Positions 34,307 to 43,520 of a stretch of DNA of 64,000 nt are shown here, piece after piece; the stretch's first letter is position 1, and each line of letters starts with the position of its first letter. A program made the position numbers and the translations under genes. This DNA comes from Methylobacterium sp. Leaf112 (GTDB lineage: Bacteria > Pseudomonadota > Alphaproteobacteria > Rhizobiales > Beijerinckiaceae). A model generated the notes under the pieces. The model was not told the DNA's origin. It was given only the letters and a program-made list of their open reading frames with translations, and searched no databases. The DNA is taken from contig NZ_LMNG01000001.1 of assembly GCF_001423295.1 (NCBI RefSeq), positions 124,829 to 188,828 of the forward strand, read 5' to 3'.

Positions 34307-35332
34307 TCAGTCGCCCTTCGCACGCCGGTAGCCGACCGTCCGATCCGCACCCTCCGCCACGGCCTCGGCGACCCGGTCGAGGAGGGCGTCGGGCAGCGAG
34401 GCGCTGCAGGCGAGGTAGTAGCATTCCCAGCCGAGGGAGAGGAACGCGAGGCCGAACCGCTCGGCCGCCGCTCGGGCCCCGAGGCCGGCATCGGCGGCCC
34501 CGGAGGCGATGACCGCGGCCACCGCCTGATGCGTGAACTCCTCCGTGGCGTAGCCCTGGATGTCCGATGGTTCGATCCCGTGCTCGGCGAGGAGGCGATC
34601 GAACCACACCCGCGTCCCCGACCCCCTCTGCCGGTTGATGGTCCGCGCCCGCAGGCGCGCGAGGTCGGCGAACCCCTGGATGCCGAGGGGATTGCCGGCG
34701 GCGAGCATCACGCCCTGCTCCCGCTCGAACAGGGGGCGGACGCGGATCCCGGGCGTGTCGCCGAGGTCGGCGAAGGCGGGGCCGGCGAGGGCGAGCCCGC
34801 CCGGACCGCAATGGAATCCGGCAGCGTCGGCGCGGCCCTCGGCGAGGCGGGCGACGGCATCCGCGCTGCCGGCGACGACGACGGCGATCCCCGGCCAATC
34901 GGCCAGCACAGTCATGAGCAGCAGGTCGTGGCTGGCGACGAGGGTAAGGGTGGGGGCCGCGTCGCCGAGGAGGCCGGCGAGGCGCGCCTGGACCGACCGG
35001 CCCTCGCGCGCCAACGGCCCCGCCAGGGCCGCGGCGGCCTCCGCGAGGGCATCGTGCAGCGCCACCCCCGTCTCCGTCAGGGTGCTGCCGTGCCCGCGCG
35101 TCTTCTGGACGATCTGGTGGCCGAGCGCGCTTTCGAGGGTGCGCAGGCGCTCCCAGGCGGCGCGATAGGACAAGCCGAGTTCCGTGGCGATGCCCTGGAC
35201 CGAGCCGGTGCGCGCGATGGCCTCCACGATGGCGAGGGTCTCGGCGACGCCGAGATGCTGCTCGCCGATGCGGATCGTTCCGCCGATGCCGAGCGCGATG
35301 CTGAGCGGTTGTCCATCGGCGTCTTGCGTCAT
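34307..35332 (-). CDS. ModE-like HTH fused to a periplasmic-binding-like sensor domain
   Basis: 341 residues from ATG 35332. The N-terminal 100 residues match a ModE/LysR-type winged HTH (LAIVEAIARTGSVQGIATEL, LSYRAAWERLRTLESALGHQ, TETGVALHDAL). The rest (about 130-340) is a type II periplasmic-binding fold (LTLVASHDLLLMTVLADWPG; INRQRGSGTRVWFDRLLAEH; YATEEFTHQAVAAVIASGAA). RQRGSGTRxWFD is typical of the PBP-like domain found in molybdenum-related one-component regulators. It heads the ABC operon and diverges from the TonB receptor, so it probably controls both. Confidence 0.9.
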   Translation of the reverse strand: MTQDADGQPLSIALGIGGTIRIGEQHLGVAETLAIVEAIARTGSVQGIATELGLSYRAAWERLRTLESALGHQIVQKTRGHGSTLTETGVALHDALAEAAAALAGPLAREGRSVQARLAGLLGDAAPTLTLVASHDLLLMTVLADWPGIAVVVAGSADAVARLAEGRADAAGFHCGPGGLALAGPAFADLGDTPGIRVRPLFEREQGVMLAAGNPLGIQGFADLARLRARTINRQRGSGTRVWFDRLLAEHGIEPSDIQGYATEEFTHQAVAAVIASGAADAGLGARAAAERFGLAFLSLGWECYYLACSASLPDALLDRVAEAVAEGADRTVGYRRAKGD

Positions 35333-35797
35333 GGGAGACCGTCGCGAGTGCTGATCCGATGCCTCCGGTTTCGTGACCCGAGGCGACGGACGGATAGCAC
35401 GCCGCGGGTGAAGCGGCCGAATGGACGATCGTACGTCCAGAGCCCGTTTCGTCCACCATCGCCCTCGATTCGACGGAGCGGTCGCCACCGGTCCGGACAG
35501 GGGATCCTGGATGAATGGTTCTCCATCGGAACGACGATTGCCTTCGGGTGGCTAGGCCGGCCGCGATTGCCGAATGATCCCGAACAAGATTGCCATTGTT
35601 GCCTCTAAGTCTCTGTCGAATAAGGGAAAAATGTGGCATGAACACCACTTGGTCCGCCATTCCGCTGCCAGGGAGCCCAGGATTCACGATGATGATGCGG
35701 GATGGACTTGCCCTGTCCGCGCATCCTCGCCCATGAGTGAACAACACGTCGCCAGAAGGTGACGGTTACCAATACAATCCTGGGTCGGGAAAGAATC
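35333..35797. other. 465-bp divergent intergenic region
   Basis: Lies between the fused regulator (minus) and the TonB-dependent receptor (plus). It is more AT-rich than its surroundings from about 35560. AACAA-N8-TTGTT at about 35584-35601 is a short inverted repeat. No convincing gene is visible. Promoters for both operons and an operator must lie here, but I cannot place them reliably. Confidence 0.5.
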
Positions 35798-38338
35798 ATG
35801 CGCTCGCTGCGGTACAGCCTATTTGCTTCAGTCGCGCTGCTGCCGTGCGTTGCTCAGGCACAGAGCACGGTTTCGCTCAGCGAGATCAGCGTTGTTGCAA
35901 CCACACCGGTCGGCGTCGCCGCCGGAAATGGTGCGCCCAGTATTCCGGTACTGCAGGCCCCGGGCGGAACGGCTCTCCAGGTTCCGGATACCACGCGTCT
36001 GCGTGGCGGTGCTCTGCCTCTCAACAAGATTTCCAGCACAGTCGAGACGGTCACGGCCGCTGATCTGAATTTCGACCGCGCGACCTTCAACGCCGTCGAG
36101 ACCCTGGCCCGCCGCGTGCCCGGTCTCAACCTGTCGGATAGCCAGGGCAACAACAACCGCGTCGACATCAACTACCGTGGCTTCCAGGCCTCGCCGGTGA
36201 CGGGCGTGCCGCAGGGCCTCGCCGTCTACCAGAACGGCGTGCGCATCAACGAAGCCTTCGGCGATACGGTCAACCTCGATCTCATCCCGCAGGTCGCCAT
36301 CAACCGCATCGACGTCGTCACCGGCAACCCGGTCTTCGGCCTCAACGCGCTGGGCGGCGCGATCAACATCCAGATGAAGAACGGCTTCAACTGGCAGGGC
36401 ACCGAGATCACCGCGCTCGGCGGTTCGGACGCGCGCATCGCCGGCTCCCTGCAGCACGGCAAGATGATCGGCCCATGGAGCATCTACTTCGCGGGCGACG
36501 GCCTCAACGACCGCGGCTGGCGCTTCCAGAGCCCGAGCACCATCGGCCGGGTCTACGGCGACGTCGGCTACCGGACGCTGGATTCGGAGTTCCACCTCAT
36601 CGGCCAGATGGCGCGGACCTATTTCGGCGCCGCCGCCGCGACACCCACGGACTTCACCCACATCGAGCCGCGGGCGATCTTCACCTATCCGCAGACCACC
36701 ACCTCCGAAGTCGGCACCATCCAGCTCACCGGCCGCGTCGATCTCTCGCCGACCTGGGACATCTCCGGTGCCGCCTACTTCCGACGCTTCAGCCAGCGCT
36801 ACATCGACGGCAACGACAGCGATTTCGAGAACTGCAGCACGCGCTCGAGCTTCCGCGGCCGGCTCTGCTACGAGGACGACGGCTTCAGCCCCTCGGCCGG
36901 CCAGTCGCAGCTCGCTTTCCGTAACCAGTTCCTGATGGTGGGCCGGGGCGCCCCGAACGGCATCCCGTTCACGGCGGGCGTTCCCTACGGCACCCTCGAC
37001 GTCACCAAGACCGAGGCCACGGGCTACGGCGGCACGCTCCAGGCGGCCAACCGCGACCGGGTGTTCGGCTTCAACAACAGCTTCGTGGTCGGCGGCTCCA
37101 TCGACGTCGCGGATTACGGCTACAAGTCGTCGAGCACGCTGGGCGTCATCAACCCCGACCTGTCGGTGACGACGAACCCGCTGACGCCCGCCTACGGCAC
37201 CGTGCCGGGCCTCGGCACCGACTTCCTGCGCACGTCGGCCGCACTCGGCATCGCGCCGAGCTCGGTGACGGGCTCGAACCTCTACATGGGCCTCTACGCC
37301 ACCGACACCATCGACATCACCGACGCCCTGTCGCTGACGGCCGGCGCGCGGCTCAACTTCGCCCGCATCTCGAGCCAGGACCAGACGGGCTTCTCCCCCG
37401 ACGTGACGGGCACGCACTACTTCAACAAGATCAACCCGGTGGCGGGTCTGACCTACCGCTTCGCCCCGGGCCTCAACCTCTACGGCGGCTACTCCGAGTC
37501 GAACCGCGCGCCGACGCCCCTCGAACTCGCCTGCGCCAACCCGCTCCGCCCCTGCCTGCTGCCGAACTCCCTCGTGGCCGATCCGCCGCTCAAGCAGGTC
37601 GAGGGCCAGACCTACGAGGTCGGCTTCCGCGGCGCGCTGCCGAACTTCTACGATGGCGGCCTGGTCAACTATAAGGTCGGCGCCTTCCGCACCGATCTGA
37701 CCAACGACATCCTGTCGCTCGCCACCCCGGGCAACGCGGCACGCGGTTACTTCGTCAACGTGCCGGCGACCCGTCGCCAGGGCGTCGAGGTCGGCCTCGA
37801 ATACGTCGCCGACTGGCTCACCGTCTACGCGAACTACGCCCTGATCGACGCGACCTTCCGCTTCAACGGCACGCTGTCCTCGCCCAACAACCCCCTGTCG
37901 GTGGACGGCGCGATCGATGTGGTCCCGGGCAACAAGGTCCCGCTGATCCCCGACCACCAGTTCAAGGTCGGCTTCGACGTCGAGGTGCTGCCGCGCTGGC
38001 GCGTCGGCATGGCAATGCAGGCCTTCTCGTCCGCCTACTATCGCGGCGACGAGTCGAACCTGAACCGCAAGCTGCCCGCGTACTACGTGCTCAACCTCAA
38101 CACGAGCTACCGGGTGAACCGGAACCTCGAGCTGTTCGGCTACGTCACCAACCTGACCAACAACCGCTACACGACGTTCGGCACCTTCTTCGAGCCGGGC
38201 CTCGTGGCCAACCGCTACCCCGTCAACGACGTGCGCACGACGACGCTCGCTCAGCCGCTCTCGGTCTACGGCGGCATCCGCTACACCTTCGGCGAGGCGC
38301 CCGCGCCGATGCCGGAGCCCATCGTGCGCAAGTACTGA
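35798..38338 (+). CDS. TonB-dependent outer-membrane receptor
   Basis: 846 residues. Signal peptide (RYSLFASVALLPCVAQAQS). The plug domain contains TVETVTAADLNFDRATFNAV, ETLARRVPGLNLSDSQGNNN, GLAVYQNGVRINEAFGDTVN and NPVFGLNALGGAINIQMKNG. The barrel follows to a C-terminal FGEAPAPMPEPIVRKY tail that extends past the usual terminal Phe (GGIRYTF). Extracellular loops carry CSTRSSFRGRLC and CANPLRPC disulfide candidates. GGGAAAG lies upstream of the ATG. Position opposite a ModE-like regulator and FecCD importer suggests uptake of a metal-oxyanion chelate; the substrate is inferred only. Confidence 0.93.
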   Translation: MRSLRYSLFASVALLPCVAQAQSTVSLSEISVVATTPVGVAAGNGAPSIPVLQAPGGTALQVPDTTRLRGGALPLNKISSTVETVTAADLNFDRATFNAVETLARRVPGLNLSDSQGNNNRVDINYRGFQASPVTGVPQGLAVYQNGVRINEAFGDTVNLDLIPQVAINRIDVVTGNPVFGLNALGGAINIQMKNGFNWQGTEITALGGSDARIAGSLQHGKMIGPWSIYFAGDGLNDRGWRFQSPSTIGRVYGDVGYRTLDSEFHLIGQMARTYFGAAAATPTDFTHIEPRAIFTYPQTTTSEVGTIQLTGRVDLSPTWDISGAAYFRRFSQRYIDGNDSDFENCSTRSSFRGRLCYEDDGFSPSAGQSQLAFRNQFLMVGRGAPNGIPFTAGVPYGTLDVTKTEATGYGGTLQAANRDRVFGFNNSFVVGGSIDVADYGYKSSSTLGVINPDLSVTTNPLTPAYGTVPGLGTDFLRTSAALGIAPSSVTGSNLYMGLYATDTIDITDALSLTAGARLNFARISSQDQTGFSPDVTGTHYFNKINPVAGLTYRFAPGLNLYGGYSESNRAPTPLELACANPLRPCLLPNSLVADPPLKQVEGQTYEVGFRGALPNFYDGGLVNYKVGAFRTDLTNDILSLATPGNAARGYFVNVPATRRQGVEVGLEYVADWLTVYANYALIDATFRFNGTLSSPNNPLSVDGAIDVVPGNKVPLIPDHQFKVGFDVEVLPRWRVGMAMQAFSSAYYRGDESNLNRKLPAYYVLNLNTSYRVNRNLELFGYVTNLTNNRYTTFGTFFEPGLVANRYPVNDVRTTTLAQPLSVYGGIRYTFGEAPAPMPEPIVRKY

Positions 38339-38358
38339 GCCGTCGTCAGTCACCCACG

Positions 38359-38434
38359 CCCGGTCATCACCAAGCATCGGTGACGACCGGGTCTCCGTCC
38401 GAAGGGCCGGCCTCGAACAGGGGGCGGCCCTTTT
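38359..38434 (+). terminator. Tandem hairpins after the TonB receptor
   Basis: CCCGGTCATCACC (38359-38371) pairs with GGTGACGACCGGG (38379-38391). AAGGGCCG (38402-38409) pairs with CGGCCCTT (38425-38432), followed by TTTT. The second is a good Rho-independent terminator. Confidence 0.75.
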
Positions 38435-38712
38435 CGCATTCATGGGCTCTCGACGCGAATTGCCAGTTTTTCCTGTCCGTTCTGCCTGTTTTAAATAGAA
38501 ATCCTGCCTGAGTACCGTGATATTCGTGTCTAAATTCCGCGTTTTAAGAAGAATGTGTGATTGATTTGCATCTCGTAAAATCAAATACCGGACACCGGCC
38601 CTCGAACACAGAACTAATTTTTGACTCTGCTCGTGCTGTCCGTAATCGTCGCTCCATTGGCAGCGCATGCGAGCGGCCGACCAATCAAAATCATAAAATC
38701 CTGGGGGATACG
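38435..38712 (+). other. AT-rich leader upstream of the autotransporter
   Basis: About 278 bases, clearly more AT-rich than the flanks, with runs such as GTTTTAAATAGAAATCC, CGTTTTAAGAAGAATG and TCGTAAAATCAAAT. There is no coding sequence. It probably holds the promoter and possibly bent DNA. GGGGGA just before the ATG at 38713 is the ribosome-binding site. Confidence 0.55.
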
Positions 38713-41700
38713 ATGTCGAGGCAAGGTCAAGTGCTGCGCCGCTCACTGATGGTGAGCGTTCCCGTGTGGAGCATGTTGATCGCCGAGGCCTCGGCGGCGT
38801 GCCAACCGGCTTCGCCCGCCAGCGGGCAGACCGTGACCTGCACCGATGCGCAGCCGACCGGCTTCGTCGCGCCGGCCGCCGCCACCGGCCTCACGGTCAG
38901 CATCCAGCCGGGCGCCACCATCGATTCGCAGCAGACGAGCGCCGGCACGAACCCGAGCTTCACCAATGTGCGGGTGAACGGCACGAGTATCGTCAACAAT
39001 GCCGGCACCGTCGGCAACACCGCGCCGCTGAACCGCGACAATTTCGGCGTGAACCTGGCGGGTGACCGCTCGACCCTGAACAACACCGGCACGATCACCC
39101 TCACGGCGCCGGCCGGCAACACCACGACCCGGGTCTACGGCGCCTATTCGAGCGCGCCGGCGGGCTCGCAGTACGAGAGCACCACGGTGACCAATTCCGG
39201 CACCATCGCGGTGACGCAGAACGGCAACGGCATCGCCCGGGGCATCTATTCCGGCGAGAACACCACGCTGTTCACGCTCAACAACACCGGCCTGATCTCG
39301 GCGACGCGCGGCACCTCCGCCACGGCGACGACGGCCGTGGTGGCGGGAGTGGATTCCGACGACGATACCGACCGTCTCGTGGTCAACAACGCCGCCGGCG
39401 GCCGGATCACCGCTACGGGCACGAACACCCGCGCGATCTCGGGCCGCGCCGCCCAGTACGAGATCAACAACAGCGGCACCCTCACCAACACCACCGCCAA
39501 TGAGGCCGCCATCGCAACCTTCGCGGTGAATGCCGGTAATGCCGGCGACGCCACCACTGTCCGCGCCTACAACACCGTCATCACCAACACGGCCACTGGC
39601 GTCATCAACGGCGATGTCCGCAACTTCGACCAGGATCTCCAGACCGCCACGACGGTGGTGAACCTGCGCCGCACCGGCACCCTCACCAACGCCGGCACCA
39701 TCAACGGCAACGTCGCCTTCGGCGGCGGCAACCAGACCGTGAACAACACCGGCCGCATCACCGGCGGCCTGTCGTTCCTCGACGTCGCCGCCACCGTGAA
39801 CACGGTGAACCTCGGCACCGGGTCCAGCATCGGCGGCAACATCACCGCGCAGGGCCTCGGCACGAACAATCTCAACCTGTCGGGCACCGGCACCCTCACC
39901 GGCACGGTCTCGGGCTTCACCAGCCTCAACCAGACCGGCACCGGCATCGCCTGGACCACCGCCAGCGGCTCGGTCCAGAATCTCTCGGGCAACCTCACGG
40001 TGGCGGGTGGAAACCTGACCCTGGGCGCCGGCTCGACGCAGAACGTCGCCGGCCTGATCCAGGTGACGGGCTCGGGCGCGCAGCTCACCGTGAACAACAC
40101 GCTCACCAACAAGACCGTGAACCTGTCGGGCTCGAACACGAGTCTGGTCAACAACGGCACCCTCGTGGGCACTGGTGCGGCGGGCCGCGCCAACACCGCC
40201 GCCACCCGCGTCTACGGCGTGCTGACGAACTCGACGGGCGCCGACTTCGCCAACGTGGCGGTCACCAACAACGGCACCATCGCGGTGACGGAGAACGGCA
40301 TCGGCATCTCGCGCGGCATCTATGCGGGCGAGAACATCGCCTCCATGGCGATCACCAACGCGGGCACCATTTCGGCCACCCGCAGCGGCACCGGCACGGC
40401 CGCCGTGGCGGCCATCGATTCCGACGACGACGTCGCGGCGCTGAGCGTCACCAACCGCGCCGGCGCCACGATCAGTGGCACCGGCACCGGGGTCCGCGCC
40501 ATCCAGGGCCGGGCGCAGAGCTTCACCATCGCCAATGCGGGCGCGATCACAGGCCCGGCGGGTGGTCAGGCCATCGTGGTCTACGGTGCCGGCAATGGGT
40601 TCCTCACCAACGCCGCCACGGGTGTCATCACCGGCGACGTGCGCTTCACCGACGCCGACCCGCAGGTGGCCACCACGGCCAACCGCCGCAACAGCACCAC
40701 GACGAATGCCGGGCGTCTCAGTGGTAACATCCAGTACGGCTTGGGCAGCCACACTCTGACCAACACCGGCGCCATCACGGGCAATATCGCGTTCGCGGAT
40801 GTCGCGGCGAGCCGGAACACCGTCAACCTCGGCACCGGCTCGACCATCGGCGGCAACATCACCGCGCAGGGGCTCGGCATCAACGCCCTGAACCTGTCGG
40901 GCACCGGAACGCTCACCGGCAACGTCGCCGGGTTCACCACCCTGCGCCAGGCCGACGGCGCCTGGACCCTGGCCTCCGGCTCGACGCAGACCTTCTCGGG
41001 CGGCGCGACGGTGGCGGGCGGCGTCCTCACGGTGAACTCCACCCTCAACGCCAACACCGGCGTGGGCACCGCCGGCACCCTGGTGGGAACCGGCCGCGTC
41101 GCCGGCACTCTGACCAACGCCGGCATCGTCGCCCCGGGCAGCACCGCCGCCCCCTTCGGCACCCTGACGGTGACGAACTTCGTCCAGCAGGCCGGCGGCA
41201 CGCTCCAGACCACCCTCGGCGTCGACGGGTAGGCGTCCCGCCTCGTCGCCACCGGCACCGCGACCCTCGCCGGCACCGCCAGCGTCACGGCGGCTGCGGG
41301 CACCTACCTACCCAACGCCCTGTACACCCTGGTCAGCGCCGCCGGCGGCGTGCGGGGCAACTTCGCCAACGTCACCGACAACGGCTCGCTGCCCTTCCTG
41401 ATCCGCGCGATCGCCTCCTCCGACGCCAACAACGCCTACGTGACCCTGGCCCAGCAGAGCTTCGGCCTCGTGGCGCAGACGGCGAACCAGGCCAACGTCG
41501 CCCGGGGCCTCGATGCGGCGCTCGCCAACAACCCGCAGGCGCTCCTCGTCATCGACAACCAGAGCAACGCCGGGATCGCCGCGACCCTCGACCGGGTCGC
41601 CGGCCAGGGCTACGCGTCGCTGGCCGATCCGCAGCTCCGCTCGGGTCGCGCCTTCGGCAGCCAGCTCCTGGCGCGGGCCTATGCGGCCAGCACGGAAGCC

Positions 41701-42657
41701 GGCCCGACGGGCTTCACCCTGCCGCCGACGGTCTACGCCGCCGACATGCCGAACCGCGCCCCCGTGCCCGCCCCCCGCTTCATCGAGACGAGCCGCGGCT
41801 ACGGCCTCTGGGCCACGGGCTACGGCCTCTGGGCCACGGGCTACGGCCAGTTCGGAAGCGTCGACTCCACCGCCAACGTGGCCGGCCGCTCGGAAACCGT
41901 CGCCGGCATGGCGGGCGGCGTCGATTTCCACCCGCAGGTCGGCACGGTGCTGGGCATCGCGGCGGGCTACGGCTCCGTCGACGTCGGCCTGAACCGCACC
42001 GGCGAGCGGGCGCATACGGACAACGCCCAGGTCGGTCTCTACGGCGGCGTCTCCAGCGGCGCCCTCTACGCCAACGCCACCGTGGGCTACGCCCATGCGG
42101 AGGGCCGCGTGAACCGGTCCCTCGGCTTGGCGCAGATCCAGGCCGGTGGCGCGCAGGGCAAGGTCAGCGGTGATCAGTTCATCTCCGCGGGCGAGCTCGG
42201 CTACCGCTTCGCGGTTGCGCAAACCCCGGTGCTGTCGCCCTTCGTCGGGTTCCAGGTGAACACCTTCGATCAGGACCGGGTCCGCGAGGGCAGCGTGGGC
42301 CCCCTCAGCCTCACCATCGCCGCCAAGGACTTCCTCTCGGCCCGCACCCTGGTCGGCGGCCGCTTGGAGACGGCGACGACGGTGCTGAACGGGCGTCCGG
42401 TTTCGTTCTGGGTCAAGGCGGCCTACGTCCACGACTTCGCCGATATCAGCCGCACCATCGGGGCGTCCTTCACCCTGGTGCCGACGGTGCCGTTCGCGGT
42501 CTCCAGCCGTCGCCTCGCCCGGGACCGGGCTCTGGTCGGCCTCGGCGTGAGCACGGAACTGGCTCCGGGCTTGACCGGCTTCCTCGGCTACGACGCCGAG
42601 CTCGCCTCCTCCGATACGATCCAGGCGGTGCGCGGCGGGGTTCGCTACACGTTCTGA
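38713..42657 (+). pseudogene. Large autotransporter (type V secretion) split by an in-frame TAG
   Basis: The frame from ATG 38713 runs 839 codons to TAG at 41230-41232 and continues in the same frame to 42657, so one gene of about 1,314 codons is interrupted. Upstream: signal region (SLMVSVPVWSMLIAEASA) and a repetitive Asn/Thr/Gly-rich passenger with NNTGTI/NAGTI-type beta-helix repeats. Downstream: LVATGTATLAGTASVTAAAG, then a 12-strand barrel domain from about 41,780, ending in GGVRYTF with terminal Phe. The TAG context (VDG-stop-ASRL) suggests a Gln codon (CAG) in the ancestor. A 21-base unit is duplicated at 41797-41838 (GYGLWAT twice). Without suppression the passenger would not reach the surface. 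Confidence 0.88.
39100..40980 (+). repeat. Two ~0.85-kb divergent direct repeats in the autotransporter passenger
   Basis: Segment A (about 39,100-39,960) and segment B (about 40,180-40,980) share the same order of motifs: TRVYG, a TNxGTIAVTxNGxGIxRGIY block, SATR, a DSDDD block, AxISGRA/IQGRA, then NTVNLGTGSxIGGNITAQGL and LNLSGTGTLTG. The spacing between matching points is 1,017-1,077 bases. This is an internal duplication of the passenger. Confidence 0.85.
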
Positions 42658-42675
42658 TCGGGCGCATCGGAACGA

Positions 42676-42715
42676 CAGGGGCCGGCTCGGACACGAGCCG
42701 GCCCCTGTTGCTTTT
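42676..42715 (+). terminator. Strong Rho-independent terminator after the autotransporter
   Basis: CAGGGGCCGGCTCG (42676-42689), GACA loop, CGAGCCGGCCCCTG (42694-42707), then TTGCTTTTG. The 14-bp stem is perfect. Confidence 0.85.
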
Positions 42716-42733
42716 GTGGAACAGGATGACGCG

Positions 42734-43450
42734 ATGCCGTGGAAGGCCGGATGGCGGTGGCTGCGGGGTGGCAAGCCTGCGCCAAACTCCCCCGACGTCA
42801 CCGTCGTGCTCACCTCGTGCGGGCGCCACGACCTTCTCGAACGCACGCTGGCGAGCTTCCGGGCCTGGAACACCGATCAAGGCATCGCCGAGATCCTCGT
42901 GGTCGAGGATGGGAGGGGCGACCCCTCCGCGATCTGCCGGCGCCACGATGCGCGCCTGCTCCGTTTCGGCCGGTCGCGGGGGCAGATCGCCGCCATCGAG
43001 GCCGGCTACGCCGAGGTCCGCACGCCCTACATCTTCCACCTCGAGGACGATTGGGAATTCTATCGCGGCGGTTTCATCGAGCGCAGCCGCCGCCTGCTCG
43101 CCGCCGATCCCTCGACGATCTGCGTGTGGCTGCGGGCCTGGGACGACACCAACGGGCATCCCCTGCACTTCGTCTCCCCGGCGGGGGATTTCGGCGTGCT
43201 CGCCTTCGGCTACCGGGGCAAGTGGCACGGGTTCACGTTCAACCCCGGCCTGCGCCGCCTGTCGGACTATGCCGCGATCGGCAGCTTCAGCCGCATCCTC
43301 GTGAGCTCGCTGAAGCACGAGGGCCAGATCTCGCAGCACTACCACGCGCTCGGCTTCCGGGCGGTGATTCTCGATCGGGGCGGCTATGTCCGCCACATCG
43401 GCTGGGATCGGCGCATCCCACAGGGACCGGTGGACCCCCAGCCCGCCTGA
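42734..43450 (+). CDS. Glycosyltransferase family 2-like protein
   Basis: 238 residues from ATG 42734, with AGGA eight bases upstream. GT-A fold features are VTVVLTSCGRHDLLERTLAS, VVEDGRGDP, GQIAAIEAGYAEVRTPYIFH and a LEDDWEFYRGGF segment holding the acidic metal-binding motif (EDDW in place of DxD). IGWDRRIPQG near the end is typical of small GT2-like proteins in polysaccharide clusters. It converges with the minus-strand glycan operon. Donor and acceptor unknown. Confidence 0.88.
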   Translation: MPWKAGWRWLRGGKPAPNSPDVTVVLTSCGRHDLLERTLASFRAWNTDQGIAEILVVEDGRGDPSAICRRHDARLLRFGRSRGQIAAIEAGYAEVRTPYIFHLEDDWEFYRGGFIERSRRLLAADPSTICVWLRAWDDTNGHPLHFVSPAGDFGVLAFGYRGKWHGFTFNPGLRRLSDYAAIGSFSRILVSSLKHEGQISQHYHALGFRAVILDRGGYVRHIGWDRRIPQGPVDPQPA

Positions 43451-43460
43451 TCCCGGGATA

Positions 43461-43502
43461 CCGAAGGGCAAGCCCTTCGGTGGGTGTCGGGCAGAGCCCG
43501 AC
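43461..43502. terminator. Paired hairpins between convergent glycan genes
   Basis: CCGAAGGGC/GCCCTTCGG (43461-43480, 2-base loop) and GTCGGGC/GCCCGAC (43486-43502, 3-base loop). They lie between two convergent stops, so they may act bidirectionally. Confidence 0.6.
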
Positions 43503-43520
43503 TGTCTTCCCTGGCCTCCC

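Noticed and set aside
35828..38746. A 972-codon open frame antisense to the TonB receptor
   Set aside because: Rich in Gly/Val/Glu/Asp with no fold-like pattern; high GC removes stops. The plus-strand receptor explains the region.
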